Shown here: positions 57,263-64,000 of the stretch, in pieces
How positions within the stretch are numbered: position 1 is the first letter of the stretch
Layout: every line of letters begins with the position of its first letter
NCBI RefSeq assembly: GCF_030269685.1
Contig: NZ_BSTT01000006.1
Span: 62,001 to 126,000, forward strand
Direction: 5' to 3'
Origin: Actinomycetospora sp. NBRC 106378
Lineage (GTDB): Bacteria > Actinomycetota > Actinomycetes > Mycobacteriales > Pseudonocardiaceae
DNA: 64,000 nt
The notes under the pieces: generated by a model
What the model was told of the DNA's origin: nothing
Database searches by the model: none
What the model saw: only the letters and a program-made list of their open reading frames with translations
Position numbers and translations under genes: made by a program

Positions 57263-59718
57263 CCGACACGACCACCACCGACCCCGCGGCCGCGACGGGC
57301 GAGGGCTTCCGCTGGATCGGCAAGCCGGTCAAGCGCAAGGAGGACCCGAAGCTGGTCACCGGCCGCGCAACCTACGTCGGGGACGTCAACCCGCCCGGCA
57401 TGCTGCACGCCGCGATCCTGGCCAGCCCGCACGCCCACGCCCGGATCGTCTCGATCGACACCTCCCGGGCGAAGGCGCTCCCGGGTGTGGTGGCCGTGCT
57501 CACCGGCGCCGAGGCCGCCGAGGTCGTCGGCCCGATGACCGCGTTCTGCGCCGAACCGGTCCCCCAGCACGCGATCGCGGTCGAGAAGACCCGCTACTGG
57601 GGCGAGGCCGTCGCCGCGGTCGCCGCGGTCGACCGCTACGTCGCCGAGGACGCCTGCCGTCTGATCGACGTCGAGTACGAGGTCCTCGACCCCCTGGTCG
57701 ACATGGTCGAGGCGATGGACCCGGCGGCGGTGAAGGTGCACGACACCCTCGAGGGCAACGTGGTGTTCCACGCCGACAAGAGCTACGGCGAGGTCGACGC
57801 CGACTTCGCCCGGGCCGACCGGGTGATCCGCACGCACGCCCGCTGGCACCGCATGGGCGCCCAGCCGATCGAGACCGCCGGCGCGGTCTGCTCCTGGGAC
57901 CCGTTCACCGCGTCGATGACGATCTGGTCGAACTCCAGCTTCTACAACTTCCTGCCCTGGTCATTCGCCTCGATGCTGGGCATCTCGACCAGCCGCATGC
58001 GGATGATCCCGTGCGCGGTCGGCGGGAGCTTCGGCAGCAAGCACCTGCTCAACAAGGTCATCGCGATCTCAGGCGCGCTGACCAAGGTCACCGGCAAGCC
58101 GGTGCGCTACCTCGAGGACCGCCTCGAGAACATCGCCGCCAACGACAACGTCGGGTGCGACCGCATCTACGACGGCGAGCTCGCGATCACCGACGACGGC
58201 GAGTTCCTCAGCCTGAAGCTGCACTGCATCGACGACTACGGCGCCTACTTCCAGTTCGGGCCGGGCCAGCACGGCTGCGCCCTGGCCCAGCCGGTCGGGC
58301 CCTATCGCATCAACAGCCTCCAGTACGAGGTCTCGGCAGTGCTGACCAACAAGGTGCAGCAGGGCTTCTTCCGCGGCGCCGGCGCCGACCACGGCAACTT
58401 CATCCTCGAGCGTCTCGTCGACGCCGCCGCCGACGAGCTCGGCATCGACCGCGCCGAGATCCGACGTCGCAACTTCATCCAGCCCGACCAGTTCCCCTAC
58501 AAGATTCCCTCGGGCAACGTCTACGACAGCGGCGACTACGAGGGCGTGCTCGACCGCGCCCTCACCCTGGCCGACGTCGAGTACTGGCGCGCCGAGCAGA
58601 AGCGGCTGCGCGCCGAGGGCCGCTACATCGGCATCGGTCTGGCCACCTGCCAGGAACGCACCGCCTACAACGCCACCGAGTGGTGGTTCCTCTACGACAA
58701 CCCGCCGCTGCCCGCGACCTCCACCCCTGAGTCCATCAAGATCGACATCGACGCGTTCGGCGGGGTGCGGGCCGAGCTCGGCTGCCCGGTCTGGGGCAAC
58801 AGCCCGCAGACTGTCGCCTCCCAGGTCATCGCCGAGGAGTTCGGGATCGACCCCGCCGACGTCAGCATCGAGCACAACGACTCGACGTCCGGGGCCATAT
58901 CCGCAGGCCCCGGCGGGAGCCGGCTGACCGTGATGCTCTCCGGGGCCGCCCGCGGCGCCGCCGGGCAGCTGCGCGAGAAGATGATCCGCATCGCCGCCCA
59001 CGCGATGGAGGTCTCCCCCGAGGACGTCGAGCTCTCCGACGGAGTGTTCCGGCCCCGCGGGGTGCCGACCCACACCGGGCTGACCTTCGCCGACGTGGCC
59101 ATGAAGGCGCACCTGTTCAAGCAGACCAACCCCGAGGGGGAGTCCAGTGGACTGGTCGCGACCTACACCTACGACCATCCGCTGGCGAGCATGCCCACCG
59201 AGGACCGCAAGGACACCGGCGCCTTCTACCCGATCGTCTCCCACGCCTGCCACATCCCGATCGTCGAGGTCGACCCCGAGAGCGGCCTGGTGACGATGCT
59301 GAAGTACTACGCGGTCAACGACTGCGGGACGGTGATGCACCCCAAGCTGGTCGAGGGGCAGGTCATCGGCGGCATCGCCCAGGGCATCGGCGCGGCGCTG
59401 ATGGAGGAGTACCGCTACGACGAGCAGGGCGCCCTGATCAGCGGCTCGTTCCGCGAGTACCTCATGCCCAGCTCGCACGAGGTGCCCGAGATCGTCCTGG
59501 AGCACCAGGAGACCCCCTCCCCCGTCACTCCCTACGGCGTAAAGGGGGCCGGAGAGGGCGGGCGGCTGATCGCACCCACCGCGATCGCCGCGGCCGTCGA
59601 CGACGCGCTCAAGCCGTTCGGGGTCTGGATCGACGAGCTCCCGATGACCCCCGAGCGCCTCGTCGAGGTCATCGCACGCGCCGAGGACCGCGCCGAGGAC
59701 GAGGAGTCCGGGCGATGA
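57259..59718 (+). CDS. coxL: Molybdenum hydroxylase molybdopterin-binding (large) subunit
   Basis: The 819-residue protein has the aldehyde oxidase/xanthine dehydrogenase large-subunit order: WIGKPVKRKEDPKLVTGRAT, YWGEAVAAVAAVDRYVAEDA, CAVGGSFGSKHLLNKVIAIS (pterin loop), GFFRGAGADHGNFILERLVD and AISAGPGGSRLTVMLSGAAR. The catalytic Glu is in YGVKGAGEGGRLIAPTAIAA. The CO-oxidising AYRCSFR loop is replaced by FFRGAG, so it is not a CO dehydrogenase; it should hydroxylate an organic ring or aldehyde with water. ATG 57259 overlaps coxS. Confidence 0.92.
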   Translation: MTDTTTTDPAAATGEGFRWIGKPVKRKEDPKLVTGRATYVGDVNPPGMLHAAILASPHAHARIVSIDTSRAKALPGVVAVLTGAEAAEVVGPMTAFCAEPVPQHAIAVEKTRYWGEAVAAVAAVDRYVAEDACRLIDVEYEVLDPLVDMVEAMDPAAVKVHDTLEGNVVFHADKSYGEVDADFARADRVIRTHARWHRMGAQPIETAGAVCSWDPFTASMTIWSNSSFYNFLPWSFASMLGISTSRMRMIPCAVGGSFGSKHLLNKVIAISGALTKVTGKPVRYLEDRLENIAANDNVGCDRIYDGELAITDDGEFLSLKLHCIDDYGAYFQFGPGQHGCALAQPVGPYRINSLQYEVSAVLTNKVQQGFFRGAGADHGNFILERLVDAAADELGIDRAEIRRRNFIQPDQFPYKIPSGNVYDSGDYEGVLDRALTLADVEYWRAEQKRLRAEGRYIGIGLATCQERTAYNATEWWFLYDNPPLPATSTPESIKIDIDAFGGVRAELGCPVWGNSPQTVASQVIAEEFGIDPADVSIEHNDSTSGAISAGPGGSRLTVMLSGAARGAAGQLREKMIRIAAHAMEVSPEDVELSDGVFRPRGVPTHTGLTFADVAMKAHLFKQTNPEGESSGLVATYTYDHPLASMPTEDRKDTGAFYPIVSHACHIPIVEVDPESGLVTMLKYYAVNDCGTVMHPKLVEGQVIGGIAQGIGAALMEEYRYDEQGALISGSFREYLMPSSHEVPEIVLEHQETPSPVTPYGVKGAGEGGRLIAPTAIAAAVDDALKPFGVWIDELPMTPERLVEVIARAEDRAEDEESGR

Positions 59719-60632
59719 GCGTGACCCCGCGATCGGCCCAGCAGACCCCGAACGGGGTCGGCCCGGCCGGCGCGATCCCCCCGGAACAGCTGGTCCGCGC
59801 GGCCGGGCTGGTCCGTTCCGGCCGCTCGTACTCGCTCGCGGCGCCCCGGTTCCCGGGGATGCCGTTGTTCCCCGGTCACCCCCCGTTCCAGGTGCTGACG
59901 TTCCGGACCCCGCAGGGGCTGCGGGCCGCCCGGCAGAACCTGTGGGAGCCGACCCCGAACGAGGTCGGACTCGGAGCGATGACCGAGATCGTCTCCTCGA
60001 GCACCCACTCCGGCGCGCACATCGACGCCCTCGCGCACATGACCGTCGGCGAGGACGATCACTGGTACGGCGGCTGCAACGCCGGCGAGCACCTCACCGA
60101 CTTCGGTCCCTCGGTCGGGGACGCCGCCGCGCTGCCCTCGATGTTCACCCGCGGGGTGCTGATCGACGCCGCCGCGCACGCCGGCGTGGACTGCCTGCCC
60201 GCCGGGCACGCCGTCTCCGCGGACGACGTCCTGGCCGCCGCGGAGTCCCAGGGGGTGGAGATCGGGCGCTGGGACGTCGTCCTGGTCCGCACCGGCTATA
60301 TGGGGCTCTGGCCCGACGGCGACCGGATGGCCCAGCACAAGACCCCCGGACCGGACATCAGCGCCGCGGAACTGTTCGCCGAGCGCGGGGTCGTCGCCGT
60401 CGGCAGCGACACCGAGACCTTCGAGGTGCAGCCCGCCCCCGACCCGGGCTCACCGTCGAACCCCCAGCCGGTCCACGTCCGACTGCTGATCGAGGAGGGC
60501 ATCTACATCATGGAGAGCCTCGATCTGGAGGCCCTGGCCGCCGACCGGGTCTACGAGTTCCTCTTCGTCGGCCTCCCCCTGAAGATCAGCGGGGCGACCG
60601 GCTCGATGCTCGACCCGCTGGCGGTGATCTGA
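59715..60632 (+). CDS. Cyclase family protein (kynurenine formamidase-like hydrolase)
   Basis: The 305-residue protein carries the cyclase-family metal motif HSGAHIDALAHM (HxGTHxDxxxH type, His/Asp ligands). It continues VGDAAALPSMFTRGVLIDAA, RWDVVLVRTGYMGLWPDG, ELFAERGVVAVGSDTETFEV and VRLLIEEGIYIMESLDLEAL, the conserved end. The family hydrolyses amide or lactone bonds. After a hydroxylase it could open a hydroxylated lactam or lactone ring. It overlaps the large-subunit gene by four bases and directly abuts the epimerase gene. Confidence 0.85.
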   Translation: MSVTPRSAQQTPNGVGPAGAIPPEQLVRAAGLVRSGRSYSLAAPRFPGMPLFPGHPPFQVLTFRTPQGLRAARQNLWEPTPNEVGLGAMTEIVSSSTHSGAHIDALAHMTVGEDDHWYGGCNAGEHLTDFGPSVGDAAALPSMFTRGVLIDAAAHAGVDCLPAGHAVSADDVLAAAESQGVEIGRWDVVLVRTGYMGLWPDGDRMAQHKTPGPDISAAELFAERGVVAVGSDTETFEVQPAPDPGSPSNPQPVHVRLLIEEGIYIMESLDLEALAADRVYEFLFVGLPLKISGATGSMLDPLAVI

Positions 60633-61646
60633 ATGCCCGCCACGCTGATCACCGGCGGCACCGGACTGATCGGGTCGGCCATCGCCCGGCGCCTGCTCGC
60701 CCGCGGCGACGACGTCGTCCTGCTCGACGTCATGCCCTCCCCCGAGCGGATCTCGGCGCTGCGCACCGACTTCCCGGACGGGTCGGTCGAGGTCGCCCGC
60801 GGCGACGTCACCGCCCTTGGATCGCTGCTCGACCTCGTCCAGCGCCACCAGGTCGACGCGATCGTCCACCTCGCCTCCATGCTCGGCCCCGACAGCGACG
60901 CCGACCCCGGCTTCGCCACCCGCACCAACTGTGAGGGCACCACCAACGTCCTCGACATCGCCCGCCTGCGAGGGCTGCGCCGGGTGGTGCTCGCGAGCTC
61001 GATCGCCGTCTTCGGCGACGACTCCTGCTACGCGCCAGCCGACCTGCCGCTGCGCGAGGACGCCCCGCAGTGGGGCGCCCCAGGGATGCGGATGTACTCC
61101 GCCGCCAAGATCTACTGCGAGCAGCTCGCCCGGCACTACACCCGCCGCTTCGGGGTGTCAGTCACGGCGCTGCGCCCCAGCGTCGTGCACGGGCAGGGCC
61201 GGCGCAGCGGCGCGACCTCGGTAGTCACCAAGGTCATCGAGGACGCCATGTTCGACGAACCGGTCACCGTCGGACTCGGCAACGCCAGCATGAGCCTGAT
61301 CTACGTCGAGGAGGTCGCCGACCAGTTCGTCGCCCTGCTCGACGCCGACCCCGCCGTCGTCGCCGAGCACCCGTTCTACAACAGCGGCGGCTTCACCTGC
61401 GGGGTCCGCGACCTCGCCGAGGTGGTCCGGTCGATCCTGCCCGACGCCCAGATCACCGTGGAGCCCTCCGCCGAACGCGACGTCGGCGGGCTGGTCACCG
61501 CCGTGCGCGGCGACCTGCTCGGCGAGGTCCTCGGCCACACCCCCCGCTTCGCCACCCTCGCCGACGGAGTGCTGCACCAGATGAACCTGGTGCGCTCCCA
61601 GTCCGGCCTGCCGCCGCTGGAAAGCCCGACCGCACTCGCGCGGTAA
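60633..61646 (+). CDS. NAD-dependent epimerase/dehydratase family protein
   Basis: The 337-residue extended SDR reads TLITGGTGLIGSAIARRLLA (TGGxGxxG), VVLLDVMPSPERISALR (Asp for NAD), VDAIVHLASMLGPDSDADPG, RVVLASSIAVFGDDSCYAPA and MRMYSAAKIYCEQLARHYTR (YxxxK). HGQGRRSGATSVVTKVIEDA follows. It could oxidise or epimerise a hydroxy intermediate. Its ATG follows the cyclase stop without a gap. Confidence 0.88.
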   Translation: MPATLITGGTGLIGSAIARRLLARGDDVVLLDVMPSPERISALRTDFPDGSVEVARGDVTALGSLLDLVQRHQVDAIVHLASMLGPDSDADPGFATRTNCEGTTNVLDIARLRGLRRVVLASSIAVFGDDSCYAPADLPLREDAPQWGAPGMRMYSAAKIYCEQLARHYTRRFGVSVTALRPSVVHGQGRRSGATSVVTKVIEDAMFDEPVTVGLGNASMSLIYVEEVADQFVALLDADPAVVAEHPFYNSGGFTCGVRDLAEVVRSILPDAQITVEPSAERDVGGLVTAVRGDLLGEVLGHTPRFATLADGVLHQMNLVRSQSGLPPLESPTALAR

Positions 61647-61756
61647 CCCTCGCGCGAGACCCCCTCGTACCGCCGCCGGAGCACCCCGGGCGGCCCGGGA
61701 CGTCACCCGACGCCCGCGGCCGGCCCGCTCTCCGGCGCGCCAGAAAGGAGCCAGAC

Positions 61757-62590
61757 GTGAAGTACGTGACCTACGACGCCGGGCACGGTCCGCGGGTCGG
61801 GATCCTCGACGGGGAGCAGGTCCTCGACGCCGGGTTCGACGGCGACATGGTCGCCTTCATCGAAGCCGGCGCCCCGACCGGCGACACCCGTCCGGTGACC
61901 GGCGCGGTGCTGCGGGCCCCGCTGCGGCCCCGCACGCTGCGCGACTTCCTCGCCTTCGAGGGTCACCTGCTCAACGCCTTCGCCAACCTCGGCCGGGACA
62001 TCCCCCCGGAGTGGTACGAGGTGCCCGCCTACTACAAGGGCCTGCCCGACACCGTGATCGGGCCCGGCGAGGACATCCCCTGGCCCGCCTACAGCGACCA
62101 GCTCGACCACGAACTCGAACTGGCCGCCGTCATCGGCCGCCCCGGCAAGGACATCGACGCCGCCGACGCCCTCGACCACGTCTTCGGCTACACGCTGTGG
62201 AACGACATGTCCGCCCGCGACGTGCAGCGCCGCGAGCTGCCCGTCGGGATGGGACCCGGCAAGGCCAAGGACTGGGACGGGTCGAACGTCCTCGGCCCCT
62301 GCCTGGTCACCCCCGACGAACTCGACCCCACCGACGTCCACCTCAGCGTGCGGATCAACGGCGAGCAGTGGGGCAGCGACACCACCGCGAACATGCACCA
62401 CAGCTTCGCCGACATGATCGCCTACTGCTCCCGCGGCCTCACCCTGCATCCCGGCGAGGTCATCGGCTCCGGCACCGCAGCCACAGGCTCCGGGGTCGAG
62501 CTCGACCGCTGGCTTCAGCCCGGCGACGTCATCGAGATGGAAGCCGACGGCATCGGCGTCCTGCGCAACACCGTCGTCCGCCAACCCTGA
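61757..62590 (+). CDS. Fumarylacetoacetate hydrolase (FAH) family protein
   Basis: The 277-residue protein has the FAH order: YDAGHGPRVGILDGEQVLDA, RDFLAFEGHLLNAFANLG, DQLDHELELAAVIGRPGKDI (metal Glu residues), YTLWNDMSARDVQRRELPVG, GPGKAKDWDGSNVLGPCLVT and RGLTLHPGEVIGSGTAATGS. GTG 61757 follows AAAGGAG; the frame is open further upstream but lacks family sequence there. It would cleave or hydrate a keto-acid made after ring opening. Confidence 0.9.
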   Translation: MKYVTYDAGHGPRVGILDGEQVLDAGFDGDMVAFIEAGAPTGDTRPVTGAVLRAPLRPRTLRDFLAFEGHLLNAFANLGRDIPPEWYEVPAYYKGLPDTVIGPGEDIPWPAYSDQLDHELELAAVIGRPGKDIDAADALDHVFGYTLWNDMSARDVQRRELPVGMGPGKAKDWDGSNVLGPCLVTPDELDPTDVHLSVRINGEQWGSDTTANMHHSFADMIAYCSRGLTLHPGEVIGSGTAATGSGVELDRWLQPGDVIEMEADGIGVLRNTVVRQP

Positions 62591-62639
62591 ACCCGTCCGC
62601 AAACCCAGCAACCAGGAACGACATCGGAAGGAGCACACG

Positions 62640-62933
62640 ATGGCATTCGTCGTCGCCGCGACCTGGAAGGCCAAGCCCGGCGAGGAGGACACCATCCTCG
62701 AGGTCATCAAGACCATGACCCCGCTCTCGCGGGCCGAACCGAAGAACCTCTACTACCAGGCCCAGCGCTCACCTCAGGACCCCACGACGTTCTTCCTCTA
62801 CGAGCAGTACGAGGACGAGCAGGGCTACGAGGACCACAAGAACACCGAACACTTCCAGAAGCACGTGTTCGGCCACGCCATCGAATACCTCGCCGAACGG
62901 CAGGTCACCACCTACGAGACCATCGACGCCTGA
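62640..62933 (+). CDS. Antibiotic biosynthesis monooxygenase (ABM) type small protein
   Basis: The 97-residue protein is a dimeric ferredoxin-like fold: MAFVVAATWKAKPGEEDTIL, EVIKTMTPLSRAEPKNLYYQ, FFLYEQYEDEQGYEDHKNTE, HFQKHVFGHAIEYLAERQVT. This is the pattern of putative quinol monooxygenases (YgiN type). It may oxidise a quinol or handle a reactive intermediate without cofactor. ATG 62640 follows GGAAGGAG. Part of the rightward operon. Confidence 0.88.
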   Translation: MAFVVAATWKAKPGEEDTILEVIKTMTPLSRAEPKNLYYQAQRSPQDPTTFFLYEQYEDEQGYEDHKNTEHFQKHVFGHAIEYLAERQVTTYETIDA

Positions 62934-63018
62934 CCGGTCGACGCGGACATCCGCGCCCTGACCGGCCCGGATGTCCGCGTCCTCGACCGATCCTGGCGCC
63001 CCCAGAACCGAGGACCCC

Positions 63019-64000
63019 ATGACCGCCGACGTCGCCCCCACCGACGCCCCTACCCAGGGCGCACTGGTCACCGTGAACCCCGCCGACGGCACCGAGATCG
63101 CCCGTCACCGCACCCACACCGCCGCCGACATCGACCAGATCGTCGCCGCCGCACACCACGCCCAGACCCCGTGGAGCACTCGCCCGATCGCCGAACGCGC
63201 CGAGCACCTGCGGGCCCTCGCCCGGGCCCTGCGCGACGCGCGGCCGGCGCTCGCCGACCTCGTGGTGGCCGAGATGGGCAAGCCCGTCACCGAGGCACGC
63301 GCCGAGGTCGACAAGTGCGCCTGGGTCTGCGAGTACTACGCCGAGCACGGGCCCGCGGTGCTCGCCGACGAGCCCGTCGCCTCCGGGGTGTCGCGCAGCT
63401 GGGTCGCCCACGAACCGCTCGGCGTCGTCCTCGCCGTCATGCCGTGGAACTTCCCGCTCTGGCAGGTGCTGCGCTTCGCCGCGCCCGCGCTGCTCGCCGG
63501 GAACGCCGGGCTGCTCAAGCACTCCCCCAACGTCACCGGCACCGCGCTCGCCGTCGAGAAGATCATGCGTGACGCCGGGCTGCCCCCGGACATCTTCCGG
63601 GTCCTCGTCGTCGCCGAGGCCGACGTCCCCGACACCGTCAACCGGCTGCTCGCCGACGACCGCGTCGCCGCGGCCACCCTGACCGGCAGCGAACGCGCAG
63701 GAAAGGCCATCGCCGCCGCCGCCGGCTCGGCGCTGAAGAAGACCGTCCTCGAGCTGGGGGGCTCCGACCCCTTCGTCGTCCTCGACGACGCCGACCTCGA
63801 CGTCGTGGTCCCCGCCGCGGTCACCTCCCGGTTCCTCAACTCCGGGCAGAGCTGCCTGGCCGCCAAACGCTTCATCGTCTCCCGCGCCATCGCCCCGGAA
63901 TTCACCCGCCGGTTCGCCGCCGCGGTCAACGAGCTGCCCGTCGGTGACCCGACCGACGAGAACACCCGCATCGGGCCCCTGGCCCGCGCCGACCTCGTCG
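63019..64000 (+). CDS. NAD(P)-dependent aldehyde dehydrogenase, succinate-semialdehyde type (cut by window end)
   Basis: The frame is open from ATG 63019 to the end of the window (327 codons, about 130 missing). It has VNPADGTEIARHRTHTAADI, CEYYAEHGPAVLADEPV, EPLGVVLAVMPWNFPLWQVL, TLTGSERAGKAIAAAAGSAL, KKTVLELGGSDPFVVLDDAD (Glu) and FLNSGQSCLAAKRFIVSRAI (catalytic Cys). PVGDPTDENTRIGPLARADL follows. The pattern fits GabD-like enzymes, so the operon may end in a dicarboxylate semialdehyde and feed succinate to the central pathways. Confidence 0.9.
   Translation, partial: MTADVAPTDAPTQGALVTVNPADGTEIARHRTHTAADIDQIVAAAHHAQTPWSTRPIAERAEHLRALARALRDARPALADLVVAEMGKPVTEARAEVDKCAWVCEYYAEHGPAVLADEPVASGVSRSWVAHEPLGVVLAVMPWNFPLWQVLRFAAPALLAGNAGLLKHSPNVTGTALAVEKIMRDAGLPPDIFRVLVVAEADVPDTVNRLLADDRVAAATLTGSERAGKAIAAAAGSALKKTVLELGGSDPFVVLDDADLDVVVPAAVTSRFLNSGQSCLAAKRFIVSRAIAPEFTRRFAAAVNELPVGDPTDENTRIGPLARADLV

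Noticed and set aside
57259..59718. Aerobic CO dehydrogenase
   Set aside because: The gene set matches coxM/S/L in order, but the large subunit lacks the AYRCSFR copper-binding loop, so another substrate is more likely.
1..64000. CRISPR arrays, tRNA or rRNA genes
   Set aside because: No array of regularly spaced repeats and no tRNA or rRNA signature was seen on reading; a tool scan (tRNAscan-SE, Infernal) would be needed to exclude small RNAs.

Overview
The window is GC-rich (about 70%), with frequent GTG starts, AGGAGG-type ribosome sites and actinobacterial families: F420/deazaflavin oxidoreductase, CGNR zinc finger, class E sortase, AmaP/DUF6286/Asp23, LLM monooxygenase. I infer an actinomycete, most likely near Pseudonocardia (Pseudonocardiales). 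No rRNA, tRNA, replication gene or CRISPR array is visible. The mix of catabolic operons, one regulator per small operon, and many decaying genes suggests an accessory region (plasmid, island or variable chromosomal arm).

Layout. 0-6.5 kb: decaying lipoprotein and NhaA remnants; a MarR/F420-oxidoreductase divergon with twin operators; a DUF305 lipoprotein; the first copy of a 1-kb DUF899 cassette; an NmrA/ArsR divergon. 6.1-16.1 kb: a leftward operon (lactate-oxidase-like flavoenzyme, GntR, FAH hydrolase, broken acyl-CoA synthetase); a rightward set (DJ-1/PfpI, LLM monooxygenase, flavin reductase, odd RibBA-like protein); then an alpha/beta hydrolase, a SnoaL protein and formaldehyde dehydrogenase. 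16.4-20.3 kb: a gene graveyard (truncated XRE regulator, DOPA-dioxygenase, FAH, TetR and SDR remnants) with one intact PRC-barrel gene. 20.3-28.3 kb: SDR/TetR divergon; operon of alpha/beta hydrolase, SDR, old yellow enzyme and CrtA-like protein under an HxlR regulator; then hydrolase plus quinone-reductase-type dehydrogenase. 28.3-32.2 kb: sugar/inositol-type genes with a LacI regulator. 32.6 kb: tyrosine recombinase remnant. 33.1-37.7 kb: eight-gene ECF sigma / anti-sigma / Asp23 envelope-stress operon, followed by a GAF-SpoIIE phosphatase and a dead sortase. 40.6-50.2 kb: leftward cluster with two linalool dehydratase/isomerase (LDI)-family proteins, SCO1-like copper protein, amidohydrolase, DsrE, three tautomerase loci, SDR and regulators. 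50.6-54.7 kb: CGNR and SRPBCC genes, second DUF899 cassette, DUF4041/T5orf172 protein. 55.1-64 kb: GntR-controlled operon with a three-subunit molybdenum hydroxylase, cyclase-family hydrolase, epimerase, FAH protein, small monooxygenase and aldehyde dehydrogenase cut by the window end.

The most interesting items are: (1) a near-identical 1-kb DUF899 unit at 3.2 and 51.8 kb, each led by a palindrome (9-10 bp arms, 6-bp asymmetric spacer) that also occurs alone at 16.4 kb at the broken end of an XRE gene; (2) tandem diverged LDI-family genes that both keep the D-x5-Y and C-x8-C spacing of LDI catalytic residues; (3) a zinc-finger anti-sigma domain fused to an Asp23 domain beside its sigma factor. 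Functions come from reading the sequence only; no database search was run.
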